Of a DNA stretch of 64,000 nucleotides, positions 17,905 to 26,961 are shown one piece after another. The notes under the pieces were generated by a model. The model was not told the origin of the DNA. It saw only the letters and a program-made list of their open reading frames with translations, and made no database searches. Each line of letters begins with the position of its first letter. The stretch's first letter is position 1. Both the position numbers and the translations under genes were made by a program. Origin of the DNA: Corynebacterium sp. (lineage in GTDB: Bacteria > Actinomycetota > Actinomycetes > Mycobacteriales > Mycobacteriaceae); the NCBI RefSeq assembly GCF_030532195.1, contig NZ_JAUNLP010000001.1:248001-312000 (forward strand), read 5' to 3'.

Positions 17905-19014
17905 TTAAGTGGCGTGGATGATTTCCACAGCACGGGTAATCGCATCCGCCTCTGTATTAGGCAGAACACCGTGGCCCAGGTTAAAGATGTGACCGCGGGT
18001 ATCGCCACGCTCAATTGCACGATCTGCCTCAGTGCAAATGCGGTGAATTTCATCCTTCATGGCATCCTCACCAGCAAAGAGAATGGCCGGGTCGAGGTTG
18101 CCCTGCAACGTCAACGCGGTCTCCTCCGGAGACTTGCCAGGATTGGCCTCGGCCAAGGTGGCACGAATGCGGCTAGCCGCCACATCCATTGGTACACGCC
18201 AATCCACACCCATTACTTCCGGGCCGGCCTCAGCCATCGCACCGAGCAGCTCCCCGGTGCCCACGCCGAAGTGAATGCGCGGGATATCAGCATCAGCGAC
18301 TGCCTGAAAGATTTCCGTGGAGTACGGAAGCACGAAGTTACGGTAATCCCGTTCCGTCAGGTAACCCGCCCAGGAATCAAAGAGCTGGATCGCGTCGACT
18401 CCGGCATCAATCTGTGCGCGCAGGAACGTGATGACCATCGGCGTGATCTTCTGCATCAGGTGGTGCCATAGCTCTGGGTCCGAGTGCATCAAAGCCTTGG
18501 TGCGCTCGTGATTGCGGGAGGGGCCACCTTCGATGAGGTAGGACGCCAATGTAAATGGAGCACCAGCAAAACCAATAAGAGCCTGGCTGTCTGTGAGCTC
18601 CTCCAAAATTAAGCCGATGCCTTCTGCCACTGGCGCAAGCTGTTCCTCGGTGACTTCTGGCAGCGCCTTAATAGCTTCTTCCGAACGCACTGGGTGGTCC
18701 ATAACCGGTCCGCGGCCTGGAACGATATCAAGTGCCACGCCTGCGGCCTTGAGCGGCACCACAATGTCCGAGAACAGAATCGCGGCATCGACATCGTGCC
18801 TGCGCACGGGCTGCATCGTAATTTCCGCCAGTAGGTCCGGTCGGAAACAGGATTCCAACATGCCGATATCCTTGCGCACCTCGCGGTATTCCGGGAGTGA
18901 GCGTCCAGCCTGGCGCATAAACCACACGGGGCGCCGAGATGGAGTGCGACCATAGGCGGCATCGAGAATCGGGGCATCTGAAAGAGTGCGACGATTGTTC
19001 ATACGCACAATCAT
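17905..19014 (-). CDS. hemE: Uroporphyrinogen decarboxylase
   Basis: A 369-residue TIM-barrel enzyme that removes four carboxylates from uroporphyrinogen III. The signature RPVWFMRQAGRSLPEYREVR (about 27-46) is present, as are GFAGAPFTLASYLIEGG and the C-terminal GHIFNLGHGVLPNT. The ATG at 19014 has AAGGAA nine bases upstream. It is the first gene of the haem operon; its promoter must lie in the 227 bp shared with the divergent DUF3000 gene. Confidence 0.96.
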   Translation of the reverse strand: MIVRMNNRRTLSDAPILDAAYGRTPSRRPVWFMRQAGRSLPEYREVRKDIGMLESCFRPDLLAEITMQPVRRHDVDAAILFSDIVVPLKAAGVALDIVPGRGPVMDHPVRSEEAIKALPEVTEEQLAPVAEGIGLILEELTDSQALIGFAGAPFTLASYLIEGGPSRNHERTKALMHSDPELWHHLMQKITPMVITFLRAQIDAGVDAIQLFDSWAGYLTERDYRNFVLPYSTEIFQAVADADIPRIHFGVGTGELLGAMAEAGPEVMGVDWRVPMDVAASRIRATLAEANPGKSPEETALTLQGNLDPAILFAGEDAMKDEIHRICTEADRAIERGDTRGHIFNLGHGVLPNTEADAITRAVEIIHAT

Positions 19015-19194
19015 GCCCCACTTTCCTTAAAAATTGGTATGCGAGATTCTAAGAAATCCAAAACCCGAACCGTCCCCGCAGCGTACCCATGTGTCGCCGC
19101 GCGTCGCCACCCGCAAATCACCTGACGCGTGTCTGCTTTGTAACGGCATCGGGACTGTTGTGAATTAATGTTGTTGATGTGGTTCAAACACCTC

Positions 19195-19200
19195 TATATA
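19195..19200 (+). promoter_or_regulatory. Candidate -10 box for the DUF3000-rnd transcript
   Basis: TATATA with TTGTTG 18 bp upstream (19171-19176) points to a SigA-type promoter whose start would lie about 35 nt before the DUF3000 ATG. Confidence 0.45.
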
Positions 19201-19241
19201 CGGCATTTTTTCGGCGTGCCTCCCACTACCGGCCTTGACAT

Positions 19242-19835
19242 ATGGATAAGTTCAGGCGCGTGAATGGAACCGATTCAACGCCACAGAACTTCCTCGACGC
19301 AGTCGAGTCAATGCACTCTGCTGAGCTGCGACCTGAGATTGCTCTGGGCACTGTTCGGCCACCGCAGAAGCTGGCACCATTTAGCCACGCTGTTGCGCTC
19401 GAGGTCACTAAGCCCGTTGCTGATCTAGTCCCGGAGACATCCGACGACGATGCCTTCGGTCGCTTGATTTTGCTTCATGATCCGCGCAGCGAGGAAACAT
19501 GGGACGGCGATATGCGCCTGGTTGCCTACATCCAGGCCGACATGGATGCGTCGCTGGCCGAAGACCCACTACTGCCACAGGTGGCATGGCAGTGGCTCAC
19601 TGAGGCGCTGTCCGAAAACAACGCAGATATGACCAACTTGGGCGGCACTGTGACGACCACCAACTCCGTTCGCTACGGCGACATTGGTGGCAAGCCGCAG
19701 GCCTTCCAGCTGGAGATGCGTGCCTCGTGGACTGCAGCGGGAACCGATTTGCGCGCCCATGTGGAATCATTTGCCCAAGTGCTGGCCAACGTCGCCGGTC
19801 TGCCGCCTGTAGGCGTATCTATGCTGGGCCACTAG
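19242..19835 (+). CDS. DUF3000 family protein
   Basis: A 197-residue actinobacterial protein of unknown function, equivalent in position and sequence character to Rv2680. It has no signal or membrane segment. Recognisable blocks are RPEIALGTVRPPQKLAPFSHAVA and a central WLTEAL segment. No clear ribosome binding site precedes the ATG at 19242. It stands 42 bp before the RNase D gene, a conserved pairing that suggests a shared RNA-related role, but this is only inference. Confidence 0.85.
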   Translation: MDKFRRVNGTDSTPQNFLDAVESMHSAELRPEIALGTVRPPQKLAPFSHAVALEVTKPVADLVPETSDDDAFGRLILLHDPRSEETWDGDMRLVAYIQADMDASLAEDPLLPQVAWQWLTEALSENNADMTNLGGTVTTTNSVRYGDIGGKPQAFQLEMRASWTAAGTDLRAHVESFAQVLANVAGLPPVGVSMLGH

Positions 19836-19877
19836 TCAGCAGCTGAGACCTGAGGGATTGAAAGAGCGCATTTAGTA

Positions 19878-21161
19878 GTGAGTACTGACGTTGAAATGAG
19901 ATTGGCCCCCAAAGAGGGCACTCCCGCAGTACTTTCTTCCGCAGCGGATATCCGCGCCGCCGGCGAGAAACTGGCCCAGGGCACCGGTTGGCTGGCCGTC
20001 GATACTGAGCGCGCCTCCGCGTATCGCTACGATGACCGCGCTTTCCTGCTCCAATTTCGCCGCCGTGGCGCGGGCACTTTTCTCATTGATCCCGAGCTCG
20101 GTCACGAAGCTATGGCTGACCTGGGCACGCACATCAATGACCTCACCTGGATTATCCACGCGGCACACTCGGACCTTCCATGCCTCGCCGCCATCGGCCT
20201 CTACCCCGCCAAAGTCATCGACACTGAGCTGGCAGGCCGCCTGCTTGGCCTGGAAAAAGTCAACCTCGCAGCCCTTACAGAGCAGCTGCTTGGCGTCGGA
20301 CTGGCTAAGGGGCATGGCCGCGAGGATTGGTCCACTCGCCCGCTTCCTGCTGACTGGCTCGACTATGCGGCGCTCGACGTTGAGCTTCTCATTGAGCTAG
20401 CCGAGGTTCTCACCCAAGCGCTGTCAGAACTCGACCGCCTGGAATGGCTCGAGCAGGAATGCGCTGAGGTGTTGGTGACCAACCGCAAATACGCAAAGGG
20501 CCTCCACGTCGGACGCACCTGGCGCGGACTGAAAGGCATCGGCAAACTTCGCACTCCTGAGCAGCTCAACGTCGCCCGTGCACTGTGGACGAGGCGCGAT
20601 GAAATCGCAGCGCGCAAAGACATCTCCCCCACCCACGTTCTGGGACATAAGGTGCTGCGGACCATCGCTGAAGAACTGCCAAGCACCCACCGCGAGCTAA
20701 AAAATATCCGTGGCTTCCCCCGCCGTCGTCATGGCGCCACCGAGGCGTGGCTCAATGTCGTGACCAAGGCTCGTCGCCAGCCAGAATCGGCCTGGCCCAC
20801 GCTCGAAGCACCATCGCGCAGCGACATGCCTCACTTCCGGCGTTGGGCAGAGCACGAGCCACAAGCCGCGTCGCTGTTTGAAGATACCCGCGCGGCCATC
20901 GACGCGGCGTGTACCCAGCTGCATGTTCGAGGCGACACACTCATCACCACCTCACAGATTCGCGAATTGGTGTGGTGGATGCACAGCCGCGCGCTCGAAT
21001 CCGTGCAGTGGTGTCGGTTCAACCGCTACGCTGACGGACTGCCTACCACCTCCGCCATCGCCGCTCATCTACGAGCGACAGGATTTCGTCCATGGCAGGC
21101 CAGTGTGCTTTCCGACGTCATCGGCGGCCAAGTCCTCGCCCCAATGCGGTATCCGCTTTAG
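19878..21161 (+). CDS. rnd: Ribonuclease D-like 3'-5' exonuclease
   Basis: A 427-residue DEDDy exonuclease. Exo I (LAVDTERASAYRY), Exo II (LTWIIHAAHSDLPCL) and Exo III (WLDYAALDVELLIEL) supply the metal-binding acids, and an HRDC domain (NVARALWTRRDEIAARKDISP...ELKNIRGF) follows at about 230-300. Such enzymes trim the 3' ends of tRNA and other stable RNAs. The start is GTG at 19878; an ATG at 19896 in the same frame is an alternative since the ribosome binding site is weak. The stop overlaps the end of the convergent methyltransferase gene by 4 bp. Confidence 0.92.
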   Translation: MSTDVEMRLAPKEGTPAVLSSAADIRAAGEKLAQGTGWLAVDTERASAYRYDDRAFLLQFRRRGAGTFLIDPELGHEAMADLGTHINDLTWIIHAAHSDLPCLAAIGLYPAKVIDTELAGRLLGLEKVNLAALTEQLLGVGLAKGHGREDWSTRPLPADWLDYAALDVELLIELAEVLTQALSELDRLEWLEQECAEVLVTNRKYAKGLHVGRTWRGLKGIGKLRTPEQLNVARALWTRRDEIAARKDISPTHVLGHKVLRTIAEELPSTHRELKNIRGFPRRRHGATEAWLNVVTKARRQPESAWPTLEAPSRSDMPHFRRWAEHEPQAASLFEDTRAAIDAACTQLHVRGDTLITTSQIRELVWWMHSRALESVQWCRFNRYADGLPTTSAIAAHLRATGFRPWQASVLSDVIGGQVLAPMRYPL

Positions 21162-22429
21162 TTGCCTGGCTCCAGCAGCGCAATGGTCTCTACGTGATGC
21201 GTGAGACCAAATGCATCGACAACTTCGATATGGCGCAGTTGGTAGCCCTGCTCTGCCCAGTAACGGGCATCTCGTGCAAAGGTAGCCGGGTCGCAACCAA
21301 TGTGAATCACTGAGGCAGGCTTGGCCGCTGCAATGGCCGCGATGGCTTCCTTGCCCGCACCGACTCGCGGTGGGTCAAGAACAACGACCTCAGGGTTCGG
21401 GGTCTTTTCATTGGCGACTTCACGGCGCACCACCTTGGTGACATCGCCGGTGATAAATCGCACTGGTGCAGCGTCGGAATCCGCACCTTGGCCGTGGTCA
21501 GCCTCAGCGAATGCTTCACGCTCTGCGGAAGCCGCTGCGCGGTAGCTCTCCACGGACACAATCGAGCCGTCGGCCTCGACAATCTTGCGCAGTGCCGCTG
21601 CCAGAACACCGGCACCACCGTAGAGATCCCATGCGCAGGAAACCTTCTTGCCGGCGAGCAACGTGATGATGCGGTCACCGTAGAATTCAGGAGCTGCGCG
21701 GTGCGCCTGCCAGAAGCCGGTAGTCGGCACATCGAAGGTGACACCATGCACCGTATGACGGGTGGTCGGCTTTCCTTCAATGACTGCTTCACGACGGTGC
21801 CGACCAGCGCCGACGACATACACCGCATTGCGGTTGCCTTCCATGTCCATAGCCACGTGCAACTCGCCACGATTTCGTGGCTGCCTACCGCTGCCCTTGC
21901 CGGATGTGGTGACTGGCAGGGTTCCGGGCGTCGCAAAGCCATCGGTGAGACCCGGTACCGTCTGTGCGCACGTGGCACCCACGACCAGCTCGCGGGAGCG
22001 GGCGCGGCGCAGACCAGCGCGACCTTGGCTGTCGACGCCGAGACGAACACGGGTGCGCCAATGTGTTGTTGGGTCGAGCGGCAGAACGTCAATCGACGGC
22101 AGCTCATCGGTGTTGAAGTGGCCGAGCCTGCGCAGACAGTCAGCGACGATATCCGCCTTCAGCGTTGCCGCATACTGCGGTTCGATGAAGCCCCAGTCAC
22201 AGCAGCCAGCCCCCTGACTGGCGGCCGCACACGACTGCGGAATGCGATGCGCGGAGGGCTCGAGAACGTCGACGACCTCTCCGCGCCAGAGTTTGGCATC
22301 GGGGTCAGCAATCTCGATTACAACGCGTTCGCCTGGAATGCCGCCAGTGACGAAAACGATGCGCCCGTCATAGCTGGCAATGGTTTCGCCGCCGGCGGCG
22401 GGACGGTCAATAGTCACTTCGATGTTCAC
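21158..22429 (-). CDS. TRAM-domain RNA (uracil-5-)-methyltransferase (RlmD/TrmA class)
   Basis: A 423-residue SAM-dependent enzyme. An N-terminal TRAM RNA-binding domain (VTIDRPAAGGETIASYDGRIVFVTGGIPGERV) precedes a Rossmann domain with DLYGGAGVLAAAL, the DPPRVGAGKEAI motif and the catalytic cysteine in HIGCDPATFARD. It methylates C5 of a uridine in rRNA or tRNA; which one is not clear. I start it at the GTG at 22429. The open frame reaches 22489, but that part overlaps the intrinsic terminator of the preceding DUF3710 gene and lacks family similarity. Confidence 0.9.
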   Translation of the reverse strand: MNIEVTIDRPAAGGETIASYDGRIVFVTGGIPGERVVIEIADPDAKLWRGEVVDVLEPSAHRIPQSCAAASQGAGCCDWGFIEPQYAATLKADIVADCLRRLGHFNTDELPSIDVLPLDPTTHWRTRVRLGVDSQGRAGLRRARSRELVVGATCAQTVPGLTDGFATPGTLPVTTSGKGSGRQPRNRGELHVAMDMEGNRNAVYVVGAGRHRREAVIEGKPTTRHTVHGVTFDVPTTGFWQAHRAAPEFYGDRIITLLAGKKVSCAWDLYGGAGVLAAALRKIVEADGSIVSVESYRAAASAEREAFAEADHGQGADSDAAPVRFITGDVTKVVRREVANEKTPNPEVVVLDPPRVGAGKEAIAAIAAAKPASVIHIGCDPATFARDARYWAEQGYQLRHIEVVDAFGLTHHVETIALLEPGN

Positions 22430-22455
22430 GCAGTGAAATACTACCCCTTGCAGCT

Positions 22456-22483
22456 GAAAAAGCCGCCGAGGAGACTCGGCGGC
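22456..22483 (-). terminator. Terminator of the dut-DUF3710 transcript
   Basis: On the minus strand GCCGCCGAG-TCTC-CTCGGCGGC is followed by TTTTTC. It separates DUF3710 from the methyltransferase gene and argues against a methyltransferase start upstream of it. Confidence 0.9.
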
Positions 22484-22558
22484 CATCATTTTTAGCGGGC
22501 GCTTTCTGGCGCACTCAATGGAAAATGCTTAGTGAGACATACACCCGACTGGCTCTAA

Positions 22559-23398
22559 TTAGTTGGTCGAACCGTCCGGGTTGATGCCGGTGGCGCCCGG
22601 AACCTGGCCCGGATTGCCCTCAGACTGCGCGGCCTGTGCCTGCTGCGTCTGCTGCTGGTAGGCAGCACGAATCTGCTCGGCCATTGCAGCTGGCAAGGTA
22701 ACCGGGAGCGGCTGGCCAGCCGGCATGGGGTTATCGCCGCGGGAGACAAAGCTACGAGCCATGACACCGCGTGCGAGGTTTGCCAGCTCTTCGGCGCTAC
22801 CGGCCGGACCGGATGCGGTCATGCGCAGCATCCAACGCGGGCCGTCGAAGCCAATGATGCGCAGCTCCATGTCAGCGGTGGTACCAACGACCTCAGAGCC
22901 CCACGGACCCTGCTCCACGTGGACATCGAGACCGTCGGACTCGAGACCGTTCTTGATTTCCTCTGCGGACTCCTCCCACAGACCACCGGAGGTCGGTGCG
23001 GCGAAAGCGACTGGCGTGACGCGACCGTACTGTGTAGCAACGTGAAGCATAGTCGGGCCGTCCGGGCCCATTTCGACCTGAATGTCGCCCTCGTGTGGAA
23101 TCGGCAGCAGCATCGAGCCCAAGTTCAAGCTGGCCTTGGCAAAGTCAGAGAAATCGAACTCAGTTGGCTTGGCAGCACCAATGTCGAACGGACCACCTGC
23201 CTGCGTGTCCTGGCTAGATGCCTGTGGCGCTCCCTGAGTCGATGCCGCAGCCTGGTCAGCGCCGGCGGGCTCCGATGCAGCCGACGCGTCAGCAGCCGAT
23301 GCGCCGGCCACTCCGGATGCGTCCGATGCGGTGGAAGCAACCTCAGCCTGGGCATTTGCTTCCTCGGAATTCTGCTTCTTCTTACCGAATGGCCACAT
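22559..23398 (-). CDS. DUF3710 family protein
   Basis: A 279-residue actinobacterial protein of unknown function, corresponding to Rv2696c next to dut. The N-terminus MWPFGKKKQ is typical, followed by about 70 residues of Ala/Ser/Gln/Asp-rich low-complexity linker. The conserved core includes FDFSDFAKASLNLGSMLLPIPHEGDIQVEMG and GPRWMLRMTASGPAGS. The C-terminus is Gln/Pro-rich. No catalytic motif is evident. Confidence 0.9.
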   Translation of the reverse strand: MWPFGKKKQNSEEANAQAEVASTASDASGVAGASAADASAASEPAGADQAAASTQGAPQASSQDTQAGGPFDIGAAKPTEFDFSDFAKASLNLGSMLLPIPHEGDIQVEMGPDGPTMLHVATQYGRVTPVAFAAPTSGGLWEESAEEIKNGLESDGLDVHVEQGPWGSEVVGTTADMELRIIGFDGPRWMLRMTASGPAGSAEELANLARGVMARSFVSRGDNPMPAGQPLPVTLPAAMAEQIRAAYQQQTQQAQAAQSEGNPGQVPGATGINPDGSTN

Positions 23399-23624
23399 GA
23401 TAGTTAATTGACACCTCTTTGAATGAATACTCTGTAGGCGAATTTAAAAGCTAAATTCTGTTCTCCCCGCATTGAACCACAAGTCACCAGATCAATGCGC
23501 CGTGGAAAAGCGGAAATGGGCAGATTTCTTAGCGGACAGGCCCCGTTTGTGTGTGAGCCTGGCACCCCCCGGTGCTTGTCGGCTGCTTCCGGCTGCTTTT
23601 TCGGATAAAGCCAACCGCAGCCGT

Positions 23625-24083
23625 TTACAGTGCGGAGCTGACTCCGGTGGAACCGTGGCCACTGACCCCGCGCTCAGTCTCATCGAGCTCGTCGACCTCA
23701 ACCATGGGGCTCAACTCCACCTTCTGAACAACCAATTGCGCAATACGATCGCCCTTAGCGATCTCAATATCGTTGTCCGGATCAAGGTTAATCAGGCAGA
23801 CCTTGACCTCTCCGCGATATCCCGCATCAATCGTCCCAGGAGCATTGACAATGGACAGCCCCTTTCTAAACGCCAGACCAGAACGCGGATGAACCAGGCC
23901 CACGGTTGCCTCCGGCAGCGCGATGGCAATACCTGTGCCCACCAGCGCACGCTGCCCAGGGGCCAGCACAACGTCCTCGATGGAGCTCAAGTCCACGCCG
24001 GCATCGCCGGCGTGCGCACGTGAGGGGACGACTGCATCTGGGTGCAGCTTTTTAACTCGCACTGGAGCATACGACGATTCCAT
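23625..24083 (-). CDS. dut: Deoxyuridine 5'-triphosphate nucleotidohydrolase
   Basis: A 152-residue trimeric dUTPase that turns dUTP into dUMP, keeping uracil out of DNA and supplying thymidylate synthesis. All five motifs are visible: [45 protein letters not shown] and [11 protein letters not shown]. His in place of the usual Phe in motif V also occurs in mycobacterial enzymes. A 226-bp gap separates it from DUF3710; I see no gene in it. Confidence 0.96.
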   Translation of the reverse strand: MESSYAPVRVKKLHPDAVVPSRAHAGDAGVDLSSIEDVVLAPGQRALVGTGIAIALPEATVGLVHPRSGLAFRKGLSIVNAPGTIDAGYRGEVKVCLINLDPDNDIEIAKGDRIAQLVVQKVELSPMVEVDELDETERGVSGHGSTGVSSAL

Positions 24084-24195
24084 CTGACAAAGGTCCTTTA
24101 CTTCGTTGACTTTTTTCCGGCGCCAAGCAGCGCCTCACAAAGGCGCACTTGACCTAATCAGTAACGAGCATAGCGGTGGCCTAAGATGGATTGAT

Positions 24196-24753
24196 GTGAG
24201 TGGAAAAGATAACCAGCAGTCTCGCCGCGACGACAGTCTCGCAAGCGCCCCATCGGCGCCTGCCACCGCGGTGAACTCGAACGCAGAATCGTCGATTGTC
24301 TATTCCGAAAAGCTGTGGGTCCCGTGGTGGTACTGGGTTGTGGGCGCCATCGGTGCCGCAATTTGTACCGCACAGATTGGCTTCAACCGCTCGCCCATTT
24401 GGCTGATTGTCGGCGGCATCATTTGTTTCGCGGTCGGCATTTGGGTGCTGATGGCAATGTCGAAGACCAAGGTCTCCGTCGAGGTCGACAGTACTGGTGA
24501 GCGCTGGCTTCACGCAGGCACTGCCGTCTTGCCCGCCTCTGTCATTGCCAAGTCGCTGGTCGTGCCGAAGTCAGCACAGCGCAACGCCCTGGGCCGACAG
24601 CTCGACCCAGCAGCATTCCTGGTCACTCACACCTGGATTCCCACAATGGTGCTGCTTGTCCTCGATGATCCGGATGACCCAACACCCTACTGGCTGGTGT
24701 CCACCCGCAGCCCGGAAGAACTGCTGGACAAGCTCTTTGACCGCAAGAGCTAA
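24196..24753 (+). CDS. DUF3093 family membrane protein
   Basis: A 185-residue protein with two adjacent membrane helices (LWVPWWYWVVGAIGAAICTAQIGF and PIWLIVGGIICFAVGIWVLMAM) after a hydrophilic, Ser/Ala-rich N-terminus, then a soluble domain containing RNALGRQLDPAAFLVTHTWIPTMV. Function is unknown; Rv2698 occupies the same place. I chose the GTG at 24196: TAAGAT lies 8 nt upstream, as in leaderless genes, and the frame upstream overlaps the dut promoter region. It is divergent from dut. Confidence 0.85.
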   Translation: MSGKDNQQSRRDDSLASAPSAPATAVNSNAESSIVYSEKLWVPWWYWVVGAIGAAICTAQIGFNRSPIWLIVGGIICFAVGIWVLMAMSKTKVSVEVDSTGERWLHAGTAVLPASVIAKSLVVPKSAQRNALGRQLDPAAFLVTHTWIPTMVLLVLDDPDDPTPYWLVSTRSPEELLDKLFDRKS

Positions 24754-24813
24754 TTAGCACGCGCCAGCTTCTCCCCGCCACCGCTTCACGCTTGACGACG
24801 GCCACAGCGTCGG

Positions 24814-24846
24814 AAACCGCCAGTGTGACAGCGGTGGTTTTTGTTT
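24814..24846 (+). terminator. Terminator after the DUF3093 gene
   Basis: AAACCGCC and GGTGGTTT form a stem (one G-T pair) followed by TTGTTTT. A GCTTGACGACG copy lies just before it at 24790-24800. Confidence 0.7.
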
Positions 24847-24892
24847 TATGTGCAACAGCCCTAAACGCGGAAGTGGCTTTGTGCCAGCCGCT

Positions 24893-25189
24893 TTAAGCAC
24901 AGTCCTGGCAGATTGGGAATCCGTCACCGTTATCGATGGCAATCATCGAGCGGTGCATCACCATGAAGCAGGAGCCACAGGTGAACTCGTCATCGCCCTT
25001 CGGCGCGACATCCATGTCGAGATCTTCCCCGGCAATATCCGCAACTGGAAGCTCAAACGGCTCCACAATTTCGCCGTCATCGTTGTCGTCGATTTCCTTT
25101 TCAGCCGTTGCAGCCTGCAGGCCTTCGAGGGAATCGGTTTCCAGCTCCTCGCCGTCGCGAGTACGCGGGGCATCGTAGTTTACAGCCAT
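24893..25189 (-). CDS. DUF4193 family small zinc-ribbon-like protein
   Basis: A 98-residue acidic actinobacterial protein, the counterpart of Rv2699c. The first 60 residues are Asp/Glu-rich; the last 30 hold CGSC and CQDC pairs, a likely zinc site. Function is unknown. The gene stands alone on the minus strand between DUF3093 and cei. Confidence 0.9.
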   Translation of the reverse strand: MAVNYDAPRTRDGEELETDSLEGLQAATAEKEIDDNDDGEIVEPFELPVADIAGEDLDMDVAPKGDDEFTCGSCFMVMHRSMIAIDNGDGFPICQDCA

Positions 25190-25325
25190 GTCCCTAACTT
25201 TCTTTTTCGCGTCTATTTCAGCGCCTTTCTCAGCGGATATTAAGGCAATTCACTCAATCTGTCATCTCTGCAGGTCATTCAGTGTTTCTAGGTTGATTGA
25301 GTAACAACCAGTTAACATGACTCTC

Positions 25326-25934
25326 ATGAGTGCAGGAACCACAGACGGACACCGAGCACAGCGCAGCCGGAAAGTCATCCCATATGTAGTGGTCTCAGTC
25401 GTGGCCGTGCTGGTTGCAGCGATGTCGTGGGTCTTTGCGTGGCGCAGCCAACCCACCAGTTACCCGGTGTCCTGTTCGCTTCCAGTAGCGGGCACTCCGG
25501 TGTCATCGACAGCCCTTGTTGGCGAACATGTCATTCCCCCATCTGAGGTACGCGTCCGCGTATATAACGCCAATGGTGAAGTGGGACAGGCAACCACGGT
25601 CGCCGAGCAGCTGCGAAACTTGGGCTTTGTACCGGATGAGCACATTACGTTTGGCAATGATCCGCTGGTGGAATCGCAGGATCTCAGCTGCTTCGGCCAA
25701 CTTAGGTTCGGCCGCAACTTCAATGGCCACGCCGCGGCACTTCACGCCCTATTCCCCTGTTTTGAGCTCATTCATGATGACCGCCCAGATTCCACCGTCG
25801 ATATCGCCCTGGGCAAGGGGTTCGAGGACCTCGACGCGGGCAGCCAGGTGGAAGAGACCATGGCGGCGCTAAACCGCGGTGAGCAGGCCGATATTGAAGG
25901 CTTGAGCAATCTTCGATCCAGCACGTGCTCGTAA
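25326..25934 (+). CDS. cei: Envelope integrity protein Cei (LytR C-terminal domain)
   Basis: A 202-residue protein with one N-terminal membrane helix (VIPYVVVSVVAVLVAAMSWVFAW) and an external LytR-C-type domain (VRVRVYNANGEVGQATTVAEQLRNLGF), matching Rv2700/Cei, needed for envelope integrity in mycobacteria. I chose ATG 25326 because TAACAT ends 7 nt before it, indicating a leaderless transcript; an in-frame ATG at 25317 overlaps that box. It converges on suhB. Confidence 0.85.
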   Translation: MSAGTTDGHRAQRSRKVIPYVVVSVVAVLVAAMSWVFAWRSQPTSYPVSCSLPVAGTPVSSTALVGEHVIPPSEVRVRVYNANGEVGQATTVAEQLRNLGFVPDEHITFGNDPLVESQDLSCFGQLRFGRNFNGHAAALHALFPCFELIHDDRPDSTVDIALGKGFEDLDAGSQVEETMAALNRGEQADIEGLSNLRSSTCS

Positions 25935-25945
25935 CCAGGCAGTAG

Positions 25946-26923
25946 TTACTGACGAGCCTGCGCTACCGCAGCATCCATCGCTGCAAAGAAATCTTCTGCA
26001 ATCGCGTCGTTGGCTGCGCTGACACCGAAGTCCAGCGGATTGCCCTCCGGCCTGCCAGCGCTGTTAGCGCACTGTCCAAACTCTGGCACGCGCACTTTGG
26101 CACCGGCCTCCGATGCAATCACGCTGCCAGCTGCATAGTCCCAGATTTTGATGTCATGCTCGTAGTACGCATCAACCACACCCGCCGCGACCATGCACAA
26201 ATCAAGCGCGGCAGATCCCATTCGGCGAATATCGCGGCACTGTCCAATCAGCTGCGATACCACTGAGCCCTGTACCTGACGAATTTCCGATGAGTAGCTA
26301 AAACCCGTTGCTACCAGGGTCTTTTCCAGCTCTGAGGTGCCAGAACAGCGAAGCTTGCGCACCGAACCGTCCAGACGCTCAACAGTTGCCCCTTCCCCCT
26401 TGGCTGCACTGTAAATCTCACCGGTCGCGACATTGGCCACCGCACCTGCCACAATCTCATTGCCAATGGCGCAGCCAATGCTCACCGCGAAATTGGGGAC
26501 TCCGTAGAGAAAGCTCACGGTGCCGTCGATGGGATCGACAATCCAGGTCACCTCTGCGCCGGTGTCGGTTGTGCTGTCGTGGTGGCTCGCGCCGTCGTCA
26601 AGCCCGCCCTCTTCCCCGACGATACGGTCGGTGCTGCCAAACGTCTTGATGAGACTGCGAATTAGTTCCTCGGATTCACGGTCGACGACGGTGACGGGAT
26701 CGACTGTCGACGATTTCGTTTCCGTGGCAGCCAGGACGCCGTCGGTGCCGAGTTCATTGCGGCGCGCAATGATATGAGCCCGTGCGGCACGGGCAAAGAG
26801 CACCGCGCGAGCTTGCAATTCGCCTGGAGTCGGTGTTTCGCCAGGGATATTTTGGGCGCTGGAAGATGCAGCCCTAGCTGCGGTTTCGTCGGAAATGTCG
26901 GTAACCCGGGAATTATTCGTCAT
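25946..26923 (-). CDS. suhB: Inositol monophosphatase family protein
   Basis: A 325-residue Mg-dependent phosphatase of the IMPase superfamily, with [11 protein letters not shown] (metal Glu), [21 protein letters not shown] (metal Asp pair) and [15 protein letters not shown] (third metal Asp). It probably frees inositol from inositol 1-phosphate for PI synthesis; SuhB (Rv2701c) is the positional match. About 60 residues of Thr/Ala-rich N-terminal extension precede the domain. The ATG at 26923 has CACAAT seven bases upstream. A GCTTGACGACG copy encodes the LDDG in the first motif. Confidence 0.92.
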   Translation of the reverse strand: MTNNSRVTDISDETAARAASSSAQNIPGETPTPGELQARAVLFARAARAHIIARRNELGTDGVLAATETKSSTVDPVTVVDRESEELIRSLIKTFGSTDRIVGEEGGLDDGASHHDSTTDTGAEVTWIVDPIDGTVSFLYGVPNFAVSIGCAIGNEIVAGAVANVATGEIYSAAKGEGATVERLDGSVRKLRCSGTSELEKTLVATGFSYSSEIRQVQGSVVSQLIGQCRDIRRMGSAALDLCMVAAGVVDAYYEHDIKIWDYAAGSVIASEAGAKVRVPEFGQCANSAGRPEGNPLDFGVSAANDAIAEDFFAAMDAAVAQARQ

Positions 26924-26961
26924 GTCACCTATTGTGTCCCTTTCGTACAATTTCAGCTATG
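26921..26961. promoter_or_regulatory. Overlapping divergent leaderless promoters of suhB and ppgK
   Basis: The two start codons are only 35 bp apart, and each has a -10-like box exactly 7 nt before it: CACAAT on the minus strand for suhB and TACAAT (26946-26951) on the plus strand for ppgK. The -35 region of each promoter must lie over the other gene's start, so the two genes probably exclude each other's transcription. Confidence 0.65.

Noticed and set aside
22430..22489. Upstream extension of the RNA methyltransferase
   Set aside because: These 20 codons overlap an intrinsic terminator and precede the TRAM domain without similarity.
21488..22495. 335-codon open frame opposite the RNA methyltransferase
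   Set aside because: Shadow frame; the minus-strand gene has a TRAM domain and a catalytic cysteine motif, while this frame has neither start signal nor domain.
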